Source: Argopecten irradians (taxonomy: Eukaryota; Mollusca; Bivalvia; Pectinida; Pectinidae). Taken from it: DNA of 64,000 nt. The stretch lies in contig NC_091137.1 of NCBI RefSeq assembly GCF_041381155.1, positions 10,225,765 through 10,289,764 on the forward strand. Direction: 5' to 3'. Both the position numbers and the translations under genes were made by a program. Below, piece after piece: positions 1 through 12,510 of the stretch; within the stretch, counting starts at the first letter, position 1, and each line of letters opens with the position of its first letter. A model generated the notes under the pieces. The model saw nothing but the letters and a program-made list of their open reading frames with translations, did not search any database and was not told the origin of the DNA.

Positions 1-1821
1 AGCATTAATATCCTAAATAGACAGACAATCTGCATCGCCATTGTCCCTGTGGTTTATCTGTATGTTCTGTATGTGTTCATTGTTTTTATGTTTTTACTTC
101 TTTGCCCTAGATATCCTAGATCATTTAGGCACGGACTTATATTACCCTCGATACTCCAGGGATTACTATCACTGTCTTTATATCCCCACCAATACTAATA
201 GTAACCCCTGGGGTATCGAGGTTGGGACTTATGGACGTATTTACGGTAATCCATTAAAACGTCGTTACAGGTTATCACATACAGTAGGCTACACATTAAC
301 CAATGGCTCACCTTAATGTTGTATTTATGAGCTACAACAATGCCTCATATCCTGTACTATCGATTAATGGTTATTAGTTCGGCTATGGTAATTGGAATCG
401 TTTTGAAGTCACTAGAGTAGAATATTATTGGTTAATTATTGATTCCTATTGAAGTTGAAATCAATAAAAACACATTAAACATCTAAAGCATACATTAAAA
501 ACCAGCTCAGAGCAATAGAGGCCCGCAAATAAACTTGAACTATATAATGGAGTAGTGCTTTAGTACGACACTATAAACCGTACAATAAAAATAAGATTGA
601 TGAGAACTTTTTTCAAGATGAAACAATGGGAGCTGAAGATAAAAAACAAATACCAATAAAAACTTCTCCTTTTTTAAAATATGTTCCTTCTTTGCATAAT
701 TCAGAGTTAGCTCTCTAGCGGGTAGGATCTAGGTAATGCCATCATATCATGAGAAAAACGTCATGTTTTCTGAAAAGTTACGATTTGAAACTAATGACGT
801 TACAATCAATGCCTACCAGCAAGGGGGTAAGTCTGTCTACAGTTCTCGTTAGTTACAAAAAAACCCTTTTATTGGCTTTGTGATGAAAATGGCTTGCAAG
901 TGAGTAGATTGAAGATAACATATCACTAATCTTCAATTTGACGTTAAATGCGTTTTATTCACTTGGGAAAGTACACGCCATTTCTGTGATTTTCTATAAC
1001 GTTATGTGGAAATGTTCATACTGAGCATAACACTAGCGATTCAATGTGGAACCAATTGGAATAGAAATACAGTTTAACATAAATAAAAATAACATCCGTT
1101 CTACGGACATAATACTCCAAGGAAATTTCTTAAAGGAATTTTCCTATAAACCTAGCCCCTACATAGGTACCAAAATCAAGATCACATTCATAAGGTCACT
1201 GAAGGCATAAACTAGTTGAAATAATAGTGCCAGACCCTTTTGCAACTTTACAGCAATAAAATATATCAACGAGTCTCCATCGAAAGTTTTGGTGTGACAA
1301 GATAACTTGAAAGCAAGAAGCCGACACACCATAATTGTACTTATAATGAGACACACTTGCCAGTCGTTTGGTAGACAGAAGAGGGTTTTTAGACGTGACC
1401 ATATGATGTAGAATTTGATTACCATGGAACAATAACATGCCTAAAGAACACGACGGGAACATCTTTACGAGTAAATTGCCATTTTAACTCCAGATGTAGT
1501 TTTGTCTTTTCAAACCACGTTAAAGCTGTGTTTCACTAAGTTCGCCTGCCTCTCATTATTTAGTATCATGCCGTTTTAGGTTGTCTGACCGTAACTCTGT
1601 TTCTTGTACATTCATATGATATGGTAACGTAACGCTGTATACAGATAACTTAATGTTTTTTTATGTTCATCAAATTATGCATTTTATTCCCAGCCACCGT
1701 ACCTTTTGGTGCTTTCTATGAAGATATAATGGTCTATTGCGTACACTAGTTAAAACAGATTCTGAGTTTATGAAATTTTGGATTCCATAATCAATGACCC
1801 TTTTTCTTCATTATTCGATGG
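1..1821. other. no recognisable gene (AT-rich non-coding)
   Basis: Only short open frames occur here, for example 41-316 (+) and two overlapping 88-codon frames on the minus strand near 1159-1462. None has a recognisable domain, credible splice sites or coding-like composition. The stretch is probably intergenic or intronic. Confidence 0.6.
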
Positions 1822-2024
1822 GGTAGCGGTGGCCGAGTAGCTAAGATGTCCTGATATGTTCAGTACAATAGGTCATCCATATCTAGGTCGCGAATTAGAA
1901 TCCCTTGTGGGGCAGTTCTCAGGTACTGACTACAGTTCCGTGGTTATTCTTCGGGTACCCCGTTTTCCTCCATGTCTTTAAGCTAGCAAATGACCGTAGC
2001 TAATAATGCGACATTGAACCTGCC
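1822..2024 (+). mobile_element. tRNA-derived SINE (mollusc type)
   Basis: The head resembles a class II (Ser/Leu-like) tRNA. An A-box-like TGGCCGAGTAG lies at 1830-1840 and a degenerate B-box-like stretch at about 1887-1903 (GGTCGCGAATTAGAATCC). A conserved SINE body follows (GGGGCAGTTCTCAGGTACTGAC; then the TTCGGGTACCCCGTTTTCCTCC-type core near 1950-1970), and the similarity fades after AACCTGCCAAGCC near 2024. This head-plus-core layout matches tRNA-derived SINEs known from molluscs (V-SINE/Meta-like, e.g. the RUDI group); the exact family is from memory and uncertain. The B box is degenerate, so this copy is probably inactive. It would depend on a partner LINE for reverse transcription. 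Confidence 0.75.
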
Positions 2025-2753
2025 AAGCCAGAGTTTCCTATTATTTAATTTTTAGCTTCATTGATTTTAGTTGCGAAATAAGATTACATGATGTTTCCTT
2101 TTCGTTTTTAGAGCCGTTTGAATGAACATAAACAAATCTGCTGACATATTCTTTACTCGAGTACTGGCACTTCATAAAAGTAAGTTCCGACCTACTCATG
2201 CTGAAGTAGACCAGAATCAGATAGTCAGCAAACCTTATGACAGTAGAGCTCCATTAGTGCCAATGTACGAAGATCTCTATTGACCCGCACAACCCCTCCG
2301 CCAAGTTACAATGGCAATGCGTTATTCAAAGTCATGATTCACTATTGGTAAATAAACAATGGACACAACTAAGAACCAAAATGTGTGTCACATGGAATCG
2401 GTCCCAGGCGTGTTATAAAAAACCGGACTATAGTTCATTTCTTGTATTCTATCATGTAGCAAGGATCTGTCCGACACGCCGTAACGATTGACATTGGAAT
2501 GTCATTAACATTAATGTCAAACTGTATACAATGGCATTGTAAATATAATCAATGTTTAATTCATCAAGGTTCTTGCTGGCTGCAACACTTCCTGTCATTG
2601 TTTTGCTTAGTTACGGTTAAGGGGATAAAATGTAAATGCCATTTTAATTTTCTTTTTAATATATTTTTTATATTTTTTTTGTTTTTACATTGATCAAGCC
2701 ATCGCACACATTTAATACATCTTAGAAAATCTAATTCATAATCATTCAATTTT

Positions 2754-3151
2754 AGCTCGCCTATTCGAAGAATAGGGGGAGCTAATGTTGTCACCCCGGC
2801 GTCGGCGTCGGCGTCAGCGTTGGCGTCCCATTTCACGTTAAAGTTTCTGAGCAAGTTTCTGTTTCATCAATTGTTTAAGCTTAAGTCATCATAAATGTTT
2901 ATGATTTTATTTTCCTAATGTGTATGGAGGCTGAACGTGATAATACAACCAATTTGGGGCCCTTTAGGTTTTTTGGGGTCTGTTAATTTGTCATATTTCC
3001 ATGTTAAAGTTTTTGAGCAAATTTCTATTTTGTCAATTGTTTAAGCATAAGTCATCATAAATGTTTATGATTTTATTTTCCTAATGTGTATGGATGCTGA
3101 ACGTGATAATACAACATACTTGAACATCAACTTCTTCTGAATAGGCGAGCT
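2754..3151. mobile_element. non-autonomous element with AGCTCGCCTATTC inverted ends
   Basis: The left end AGCTCGCCTATTCGAAG (2754-2770) is the reverse complement, with slight differences, of CTTCTGAATAGGCGAGCT (3134-3151). The left end also folds on itself (about 2754-2782). Inside are a GGCGTC trinucleotide-type run (about 2800-2828) and a direct duplication of about 120 bp (2829-2947 and 2994-3115, roughly 90% alike by eye). There is no coding capacity. The layout fits a miniature inverted-repeat or fold-back DNA transposon; no clear target-site duplication is visible. Confidence 0.65.
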
Positions 3152-4320
3152 TTGCTATTCTACAACAGCTATTGTTTTGATACCTTGTAGAATCTAAAGT
3201 GAAAAACGTATTTATCCCCACCAGCACACCATTTTTTCGCAAACACAAATGTTACTTTTAATTAGAAATTGAATGAGCGTAACGATCAACTAGCAGTGAT
3301 ACAGGCATTTTACCAGACATAGTAGCTTGTTACTACGGACGTTTATTTTTATAAATACGTTTGATATTAAGATGATTTTTGAACTAGATTGTTTTGTGAC
3401 AATTTCAGAAAACTGAAAGAAATTGTTTTATGAATTATTAATTGAACACATTTACTTAAATATGTCAGCATATTTTCTATTCTTATCATGTCATTCTTAT
3501 TATCAATATTCTAATAATAATGACTATATTTAGCCAATGAATGAAGTTAATTTTCAAAGCTTATAACTTAATCCTCAATTCCACTACATTTTTGTACATG
3601 TACACTACATCAGTATCAGACAGTAATCCCAAGGTTTCCAGTATGTTACCAGGTAAAACTATTATGATATTTGTAAAACATAACCGATAAATACGTTATT
3701 TACTAAGACTCCTTAGTTCTCTGTCATTTTTTATTCTGACATCCAGGATATTGACCCTGGCTGTTCAACCAGGATATATGTACTATAAAATATTTAATAT
3801 TACCACTTATATATTAGCATTTTCTAACACAGAAACCAATTAACACTGACAAATTGAAAAATAAAATCTCGCTGTAAACTAATTCCATGGGATCACGGCA
3901 AAACAACTCATTATAAAAGCAATTCTTTATAACAAAAGTTAATTAATATTAGTCATAGGTTGATTTCACTACAAATCAACGTAGTTACATATATGTACCA
4001 CACTATGTGTTACATGTAAGTGTGCTCTCAAGCATTCTATAGTCGGCAACAATATCTTTTTGGCAGATTTTTCTTCATCGACAGCTTTTAAAATGTTTTT
4101 AAAATTTTAATGTCTATTGTATTCTTATTAAGTAAGCGATTTCAATCCGCTTCTTCGTGGAAATGTGGCAGCGAAATAGTTCCAAGTAAAAAATTAACCC
4201 TGTGTACTACATGACTAAATAACAATTTATCTATGTCGGACATATGATGCATCAGTTAGATAACTTTCCAAAAAAAATATTTAGAACGTTCGACCTTAGA
4301 AAAATATAATGCTTTCTACC
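3152..4320. other. no recognisable feature
   Basis: AT-rich sequence with no open frame of note and no repeat shared with the rest of the window. Confidence 0.5.
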
Positions 4321-5160
4321 TTATCGGACAGAGATATCTACACTCCCGTTGAGGGTAAGATTTCTCTGTCTTACCCAGAGTAAGACAGTCTGCACTTATA
4401 GGACATTTTCACGTGATAAACCGAAAGCTGTTAAACGTCATATGCAAATAAACATTAACCTATGTAGTCCAATTGGACAATCCGTATCAACTTTGACCCC
4501 GAACTCGTGATCCACGTGAGTGCTGAACTTTGATCTAATGATCATCGCATAACATTTTATTTATGTTTACCCGGTAACAAAGATTATTTGAAAGGTTTTG
4601 ATACGATATATGTTAATATTGATTTGACTTATAACATTTCAAAACGCTTTAATTTTAGCTAGTCACAGTGCAACAATTTCAATTATAGTCGTGATAAAGT
4701 AAAATAAAAAAGTTTCCGAGTTGATACAGTTAGTAAATAAATGTGTTTTTTTAAACGCATATGTATAGATTTAACACTTTTTGGAAAAATTACAGGGACA
4801 TAAAAAGGACCATTCCCTACCTTAAAGTTGTATAGTCTATAACTTTCGCTCTTTTTGTCAAAGTGAAAACTGTTTATGAAGTTGCAGCACTGGAAGGCGT
4901 TTGAAATGCCGACATACGTTTTTGGGGAGCTAAATCATCAAGTTACATGTCCATGTTCAAATATCAAATAATTAAGTGACATATCGTTACAGTGTCCATG
5001 TTCAAATATCAAATAATGTATAACTTTAAGGAAACCCTACGCTCGGTCGAGATTCAAGACAGTCTGAACCTGACAAGCCTCGGGTTAGACAGTCGTGAAT
5101 CTCCTCCTCGGATAGAGATTTCCCTGTCCAACCCTCAAGGTAGGGGAAGATCCTATTAAT
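4321..5160. repeat. dispersed repeat, inverted partner at 55048-55690
   Basis: The segment 4850-4963 (CTCTTTTTGTCAAAGTG ... GCAGCACTGGAAG ... GGGGAGCTAAATCATCAAG ... TTACATGT) recurs in reverse complement at 55048-55090 and 55572-55690. The flanks 4321-4395 and 5036-5150 both carry GACAGTCTG / TCTCTGTC-type motifs in roughly inverted order, suggesting the element's ends. No coding capacity. Element class unknown. Confidence 0.5.
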
Positions 5161-5684
5161 CGTTTATCGGAATCTATTTTTCTTTCAAAATTTGTTGTGT
5201 ATAATTTGAAAATACTATGCCGAGATGGATCTTTGTTAACGATCTTTATATCGAAGATTTTAACAATGTAGTGTTGTCGTTAAACTATCTTGAAACTAAA
5301 AATGCATTGTGAGTAAATTCAACTATACTATCGTTTGAATCAGTCACAGCAGGCTTCCTTGTAAGTACAAATCGAGGTGGACGGTCGATATTGATTAGTG
5401 TGTGGAATCCTTGATTTAATGACACAAAATGTTTTCCTACATTTTATATGGGTATATGAAGGGGCAATGATCGTTTAGAAAATGAATTACCACTAGTAAA
5501 ACAAACGAGTAAGTTGATCTCTTTGAAAAGAAATGTTATAAGGGAGACAACTCTAAAATATGTGGGGAAACTTATTTTCCCTGCTCGCCATGAATGTGGA
5601 GATATTCTTGAATAAATCTCATAGAATGTATTCTTATTTCGAAAATCTAGCAAAAGCACATTGTAACGAAAATGAGGTACTCAC

Positions 5685-5721
5685 CTTGACGGCTTTTAGT
5701 AACATTACCAGTTGCTGCCAT
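5685..5721 (-). CDS. possible first coding exon of an unidentified gene
   Basis: On the minus strand an ATG at 5721 opens 12 codons (MAATGNVTKSRQ), then one base, then a consensus 5' splice site AAG|GTGAGT with the intron starting at 5684. A purine-rich leader precedes the ATG. An alanine-rich start followed by a strong donor is typical of a short first exon. Downstream exons would lie at lower coordinates, but none could be recognised, so the product is unknown. A chance ATG plus donor is the main alternative. Confidence 0.3.
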
Positions 5722-8339
5722 TCTATCTTCTTCCACTAATCAACTTTTTTGTCTGAAAAATAATAATCTTGTCATTAGTGGCATGATTACACCAACATCG
5801 ATTTTATTTTCTCATTTTTGTCTTCACTATTTACTGGTGTGATCTTATATCTAAAACATGATTCCATTTCTCTAATTAAAACCGCTGAATTATCGATTGT
5901 TAGGTGTTACATCTGAAGTAACTGTACGAGGTACTGTAGGCGATGATGTTTCTACACAACCTCTAGTCAACATCAAACAGCAGTTCCATCTGCAAGACGT
6001 GAAGCAAGAAAATTGACTTAATTAAGGTCATTGGAGACTGTAGTTGAAACTTTGCGTTTATTGTGTTTGTTGCCTGGGAGAAACTTTGAGAAATGCAGTA
6101 CACATTTAGTTAATGTGGTTGGGGAAGACATTGTAAAGCTGAGGGTTGTAACTATAACGCAGTACCTTAATTATTTGATTGTTTGATTGATGGGTTGGTG
6201 GATGGGGTTTATCCTGTAAACATTTCTGGAAAACGTAACACGTAAAATTATTACAATTATTAACGCATTTGATTTGATATAATATAAAAGAAAGCAATCA
6301 AGTAAAAAGAACTGTAAAATATGCCTCATAGACAGGATGTGTAAACAGTGTGAATATACTTAATTATACTTCAGAGGATCATGGTGTTTTATTAGGGTTT
6401 CAAGTTTTAAGGATGTTTGGTGTTTTTCTAAAAACAACATTAGTGACTTTGTCATATAAGATAAGTTTAATGGTGTACATCACTGATATATAATAATACT
6501 AGCCTGTCAGTAAGACATTAATATACATCATTGTTATAATCTCGTCTAATCTCTAAACATCGTCTGAATACCGGTCGCCTATTCCTTTTCATTCAATTAA
6601 AACATTTTCCAGTTAGTGTTTTCATGGACGTGAAATACGTTCATTGTATGCATCTTCACTCCACAAAATGAAGCCAAACTAGTTAAGAAATTAAAGATCG
6701 TATTGTTGTTGGTTTAGATGTCGTGTTGTCCTTAACTCCTTCAGTGAGATCCATACGAGGCATTGTCATATAAAATCAACATTATCAATGAAGCTGTTTT
6801 GTTTATATGTCATACGGAGAAAATAGTCAACGTTTTACCATATTATTTTCCCTTACGAAAATGCATACCGACTTTAGGCATAATATACCAAAAACAATTT
6901 TATGACACATTTAAGATTTGCTGTCCTCATTTTGGATGTAATATTGACGTAATGGAACAACAAACACGGCATAATGGTTTGGTAAATCATCGAAACAATC
7001 GCTTAATAATTTTGAGATTAATTTTACTGAAATTTGTGCTTTAATTTTGCATAAATCATTATTATAGGACGTATAGTACGTATAGGAGTGATACAGAGCA
7101 CGTAATAAGCGATCATTATGATGAAGGTAATTATAATTAGTCCTATACATAAGGCATAACAAATAATTGATACTGAGAGACGACATATGGACCAAGTTGT
7201 TCAAATGCGATGCGAGTAGACTTATCAGAGTACGATATTGTTTTGTTTAATTTCAAATAAATCAATTTAACAAACTTTCATCAAACTTTAACCCACCCCT
7301 CAGTCCATACATGTACCCCTGCTTTTATGGAATTTTCACTAATTAAATTATTACTGTTTACAATCATTGATCGTTGTTTAATAACCTACATGTAGTGTCA
7401 TAAAAAGTGTCTGACATAATATGCCAATACTATTGAGATTTTTTATCAAATTGAACTCAAAGCCTTATTAGCCAACTCAAACTTGAAATTAATTATCCGA
7501 GTGATATTGACAGTTGAAAGTATGAAAATAAGACAATACCTTTACCTCCAGCAACACGTATTACCTATGATATACATGTATAATATAGCCGAATTCAGTA
7601 AAAGCAAGAAAGTAAGTTAAGCGGTTTAAAATTTTCGCAATTAGACTTCAAGGGTATATATATAAGGCATCATTTTACAATAATTCGTGGGTCAATATCA
7701 ACAAGGACGGTAATGCTACGTTTTTGTATGACTGTATGCTATTACCGGGGATCAGTAATCTTATGAAGCCTATCGGAGACAGGATGATTGCTATACTCGG
7801 GACTTCCTCTCTTAGATTCTGTTTATCATAATTTAGAATGCTGGATAAATTCAGTAACAGAAACATTTAAATCATAACCTTACCTAATTATGCTAAGTTA
7901 ATTTGAATGAACTGTGTGAGATTTAAAGGTGCACAAATGCATTATAGGATTTCGGTGCTCTTGCAAACTTCAGATTTTACATTAACATGTGTACAACGTA
8001 CATGGTAATATAACGAGTGTGAATAATATTGGTATTTTTACCGTTATGCCCATCTTGTAGAGATAAGTACTGTTATAAAGGCATTGTCATATATTGTTAT
8101 ATTCTATGCGATATTATTTGAGTGATTAAATATTTCTGATTTTATACACACGTTTTTATATATTTAGTGAGAAATTTTAATAACACTTAGCATGGGTTTT
8201 CTTTGTGGCTTTCAACATATTTTGTTTTGAAAATGGATATTTCCTTTCATATCGTTTTCACTTGAATGATTTCTTAGCACCGAAATAAAACTTTTTCCAT
8301 TTGCAGTGAGAAGTTAGGATGTTAAATATCATATTACAA
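5722..8339. other. no recognisable gene
   Basis: AT-rich sequence with short, partly overlapping frames on both strands (for example 6763-7044 + and 6911-7204 -) that mirror each other. None has domain or splice support. Confidence 0.5.
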
Positions 8340-8970
8340 GACTCTTTCATATGTGGATATGAAGGATAGGGATATTCTACCCGAGAGTCACAAAATGTAG
8401 TAAAACCCGAGGCTTGCCGAGGGTTATGCAACATTTTGTGATCCCGAGGGTAGAATGTTAGTGGAGCGGCTAAGGTCGATTTTTAAGCAAAATTGTTAAA
8501 ATTTTGAAGAAAGCATGAAACTTTGCATATGGCTTCTTTGGGACACAGGGTTTGAGGAAAAAAATGGACCCCAAAAAATCATGGCCCCTAGCGGCCGCCA
8601 TATTGGTTTTTAAAAATGGCCGCCAAAAACCGCCTTCTGTGACCCATAACTCACGTTCTATAGCAGCTAAGCCCAAACTTTTAACGCCTACACCCATATT
8701 GTTGATACTTAGGAACATTCTGGTAGTGTTAAACTTCATGAAGAAGGACCGCCATTTTGCATTTCATGATGACCGCCAACTTTGCGAGCTATATCTGTAT
8801 ATATAATGCATTTAAATGGATAAGCTGACTTTAAGCAAATATATTGAGGGTACTTATACATTTCTTTTTGTATTTGTGTTGTGTTTGATGCATAATTAAT
8901 TTGATTCTTACTTGAATATCAACATGACCGCCATTTTGAAATCAAAGATGGCCGTTTCAATTAAAATGAA
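8340..8970 (+). repeat. dispersed repeat family A, copy 1
   Basis: This copy opens with a stem-loop (about 8372-8456). ATTCTACCCGAG...TCACAAAATGT pairs with ACATTTTGTGATCCCGAGGGTAGAAT. It continues with GGAGCGGCTAAGGTCGATTT, GGCCGCCATATTGG and several CCGCCATTTTG motifs (YY1-like core). The body 8460-8830 recurs inverted at 45440-45830, and the tail 8931-8966 recurs at 42867-42913. The open frames on both strands here are repeat-internal and not gene-like. Confidence 0.7.
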
Positions 8971-8984
8971 CAATTATCGCAGAG

Positions 8985-9057
8985 CGTAATCAAATTTTAA
9001 TTAAAAATGAGCCTGGTCTGACCACCATAAGCAGAGGATTAAAGGGCCCAAAGGGGA
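8985..9057 (+). repeat. direct repeat, left copy (partner 9713-9803)
   Basis: The segment from CAGAGCGTAATCAAATTTTA through CATAAGCAG to GGGCCCAAAGG is repeated at 9713-9803 with small insertions. The two copies bracket a 650-bp segment that holds an unidentified open frame. Confidence 0.7.
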
Positions 9058-9159
9058 TACTTCGCTGAAATTTTGTTAAAAAAATCCTACTACTTCTTTA
9101 ATCCTTGATTCATTCACAGAAATTTGGTGTGGGCGTAGTTGAGGGTAGTTGTCATATTT

Positions 9160-9585
9160 TTATATAAATGAGCCTGTTCCCAGCCATGGCAGGAGTGAGG
9201 GATCTGATTTTTTGAAATTTTTGCTATGAAGTCCAAGTTGTCTTTTATTTCGTCCTTTGTTAAACAAATTTTGTCTCCTCAGCATGACCCCTATGGTTAG
9301 CCAATTAGCATATTGCCCATTAAATCTTCGGGGTTGCTCGATTCTCTCTGAAGTATAAAGAGCTAATATAATGTCTCGAGATGTTCTGATACCGAGTTGA
9401 CCAGGGAAGGGGTCATCTTGGAGGTGACCCATCTTTGAATACCTGTCTGCCACTGTCCACATGTACTCCATCTTGTCTCTTACTGTGGAAGTGGAACGTC
9501 GCAAAAAGCGTCCCCAGGGGCATTTGAAAAATTGTAAAAACGACAAAGGACTTGCATGTATAGATACCATAAAAGATTGTTGCAA
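9160..9585 (-). CDS. unidentified 141-codon open frame between direct repeats
   Basis: The translation has a balanced composition unlike the low-complexity frames nearby. Its central part reads with mixed charged, aromatic and proline residues (for example VADRYSKMGHLQDDPFPGQL and GQYANWLTIGVMLRRQNLFN). No family was recognised. The frame lies between two copies of a direct repeat (8985-9057 and 9713-9803), which could mean a captured exon or transposon-protein fragment. The proximal Met codons lie at residues 1, 6 and 39; the last starts the more coding-like part. No splice sites were convincing. It may be a pseudogene fragment. Confidence 0.3.
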   Translation of the reverse strand: MQQSFMVSIHASPLSFLQFFKCPWGRFLRRSTSTVRDKMEYMWTVADRYSKMGHLQDDPFPGQLGIRTSRDIILALYTSERIEQPRRFNGQYANWLTIGVMLRRQNLFNKGRNKRQLGLHSKNFKKSDPSLLPWLGTGSFI

Positions 9586-9712
9586 ACTATACAGTGATTG
9601 GTCTTTAATTACTGCCCATAACCAAGTGTTTGAAATTGGGGTGAGGTCGCAATTTTATTTGGTCAAATGCGGTATGCGGTTTATTATAGCCCAAATTTAA
9701 CATGAACAGATT

Positions 9713-9803
9713 ATATCTCAGAGCGTAATCAAATTTTAATTAAAAATGAGGGCCTGGTCGTTAACCACTCATAAGCAGTAGGAATTAAATGGGCCCAAAG
9801 GTA
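9713..9803 (+). repeat. direct repeat, right copy (partner 8985-9057)
   Basis: Same sequence as 8985-9057 with short insertions. It ends at the edge of the 147-bp tandem array. Confidence 0.7.
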
Positions 9804-9810
9804 TTTTATG

Positions 9811-10858
9811 GTTATTAAGAAGAAGTCGTTTAAAGATTTTTGCCTTTTTGACCCCTGTGACCTTGAATGAAGGTCAAGGTCATTCATTTGAACAAATGCT
9901 TGGTAGCCCTCTATCCCAGCATGTTACAAGCCCAAATATCAGGTCTCTAGCCCTCTTGGTTATTAAGGAGAAGTCGTTTAAAGATTTAAGCCTATTTGAC
10001 CCCTGTGACCTTGAATGAAGGTCAAGGTCATTCATTTGACCAAACTTGGTAGCCATTCATCCCAGCATGTCACAGGCCCAATATCAGGTCCCTAGGCTGT
10101 TTGGTTATTAAGAAGAAGTTGTTTAAAGATTTTAGCCTTTTTGACCCCTGTGACCTTGAATGAAGGTCAAGGTCATTCATTTGAACAAACTTGGTAGCCC
10201 TCTATCCCAGCATGTTACAAGCCAAATATCAGGTCTCTAGCCCTCTTGGTTATTAAGGAGAAGTCGTTTAAAGATTTTAAGCCTATTTGACCCCTGTGAC
10301 CTTGAATGGAAGGTCAAGGTCATTCATTTGACCAAACTTGGTAGCCATTCATCCCAGCATGTCACAGGCCCAATATCAGGTCCCTAGGCTGTTTGGTTTA
10401 TTAAGAAGAAGTTCGTTTAAAGATTTTAGCCTTTTTGACCCCTGTGACCTTGAATGAAGGTCAAGGTCATTCATTTGAACAGCCTTGGTAGTCCTTCATC
10501 CCAGCATGTTACATGCCAAATATCAGGTCTCTAGGCCTCTTAGTTATGAAGCAGAAGTCTTAACAAGATATTTCAGCCTATTTGACCCCTGTGACCTTGA
10601 ATGAAGGTCAAGGTCATTCATTTGAACAAACTTGGTAGCCCTTCATCCCAGCATGTCACAGGTCCAATTTCAGGTCTCTAGGCCTCTTGGTTATTTAGAA
10701 GTCTGTTAAAGATTTTCACCTATTTGACCTCTGTGACCTTGAATGAAGGTCAAGGTCATTCATTTGAACAAACTTGGTAGCCCTTCATCCCAGCATGCTA
10801 TAAGTCAAAGTTCAGGGCTCTAGGTCTCCAAGTTTTGGAGAAGAAGTTGTTTAAATGG
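9811..10858 (+). repeat. tandem array of seven ~147-bp units with AGGTCA half-sites
   Basis: Units begin at GTTATTAAG-like sequences near 9811, 9959, 10104, 10249, 10396, 10543 and 10689. A partial eighth starts near 10828. Every full unit keeps TGACCCCTGTGACCTTGAATG followed by AAGGTCAAGGTCATTCATTT, then TTGGTAGCC and CCCAGCATG. The core is TGACCT-N7-AGGTCAAGGTCA: one everted half-site pair plus a direct repeat with no spacer, including TCAAGGTCA (the FTZ-F1/ERR-type extended half-site). It is followed by a GGACGG tract and resembles repeats widespread in mollusc genomes. No protein is encoded. Confidence 0.85.
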
Positions 10859-10963
10859 AAAAGTTGACGCCGGACGGCCGGACAGACGGACGGCCGGACG
10901 GATGGACGGCCGGATGACGGCGGACGACGGACCGGACGACGGATGCTGCACCATAGCATGAGC
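10859..10963 (+). repeat. GGACGG-rich tract and element end
   Basis: An impure GACGGCCG/GGACGA run (about 10866-10945) is followed by GCTGCACCATAGCATGAGCT. This is the kind of terminus seen at the end of mollusc interspersed repeats that carry the preceding tandem units. Confidence 0.7.
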
Positions 10964-12510
10964 TAAAAAGTGAGTTTACCTTAGTCATTCTAATCTATCA
11001 GAGTTATTTCCCTTTGTTTCTCTCTGTCAGTACTGACTTGAGTACTAACTGTAGTAAAATCAAGGGAAGTAACTCTGAAAAACTTTTATATAATATTAAT
11101 AGACCTGATTAATTGTATATATCACATTCGTGTAAAACAAAGAATAATGAATAATGAACTGAGGTACGACTGAGGTCATTATTACCCGAGGTTACTAATG
11201 TATACGTGGATATTTTCATGAGTGGTTAATTTCACGAATAGCATGCATTAAACATTTGCAGTGCTGTTATTTTGAAATATATATACTACAAGACTTTAAA
11301 CATTCTAATAACAAAGTTCATACATAAGCAGAAAATATTACTCGCGGGGTAAAATTTTCCGATCAAGCCAACTTTTTGTAAGTAGTGTAAATCCGCCCCA
11401 CTTTTTGTGAATTTCCATGTTAACAGTATAATAATACAAATATACATACATACATACTGTACAACATGGAGTATATTCCTTGACATATACAGTCTTTAAC
11501 AGTGAGTGAAAGAACTTTAGTCACATATTCAACTGTGCTCTTCAAACATTGTCCAATAGAAAAGAAGGGCCCATGGTACTTACAAGGATCAAATGTGGAC
11601 TAGTCACCCTTTTATAAATTATTACAGTGTAAGTAATAAATCATTTTGAAAAAGAAATCAAATAAAGAAATTTGCATGTTTTCCATATTTTCAGTCTGCA
11701 TTTAATTTGTGGCAAGTGTTATGTATGATGGGTGCTTCTTGGATTGAATATGGTATTTTGAAAAGAATTAGAATTTAAAGTATTGCTTATTCGTATTCAT
11801 GAAGTTCACATTCAACTATTGACCAAAATAAAGACACTAACATTTTATAAAATGTGCATGTAGCCCATTAGCATGTACATGTATCACAACACTGTATGTA
11901 TAAGTACACTATTATCCCTATAGCTTACACATGAAGCTACAGTATATAACTAGCTATTATAGAACTGTCGGTAGATCTAGTGCATGACTAATAACCCTGC
12001 TGCACAAATATTGGTAACTCCATTAATAGGGGACATTGTAGAACCCTACCTAGTTTACTCTACTCCTCTTGAGGTCAGGGTTCTGTGTACCAAATTTTAT
12101 CAATATCTGTCAATAGTTTAGGATGAGTTTGCCGGACAAAGTTGTGTCTACAGACAGACAGACAGACAGACAGACAGCTAGACAACCTGATTCCAGTATT
12201 ATCGAACATCAGTAATCACTTTGATAAACAAATGGTCATGAAACAACATCAATACAGTATGATAAATACAGATAAAACAACGAAAACCAATCATATACCT
12301 AGTACATATACCAAATATGTAGACCAATGATCAGTCTCTATATGGAAGACATTATTATGTACACATACATATATGTATATATACATTTTCAATTGCAGTT
12401 GTTTCAATATTGGTTTTTTTATTGTTTAAACTAGTCATTTTCTTCTACATATAGTCATCCCTGAACAGTGTATATGAACATATTATCTCAAAACCTTTCA
12501 AGTTTACCTA
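10964..12510. other. no recognisable gene; small microsatellite
   Basis: AT-rich sequence with weak short frames only. A (CAGA)n microsatellite of about seven units lies at 12151-12178. Confidence 0.55.

Noticed and set aside
41..316. 91-codon frame that could be a small membrane protein
   Set aside because: Cys/Phe-rich start followed by unrelated sequence; no domain, no splice support and composition typical of AT-rich non-coding DNA.
1159..1462. Two overlapping 88-codon minus-strand frames
   Set aside because: They overlap in different frames and neither has a domain or promoter support.
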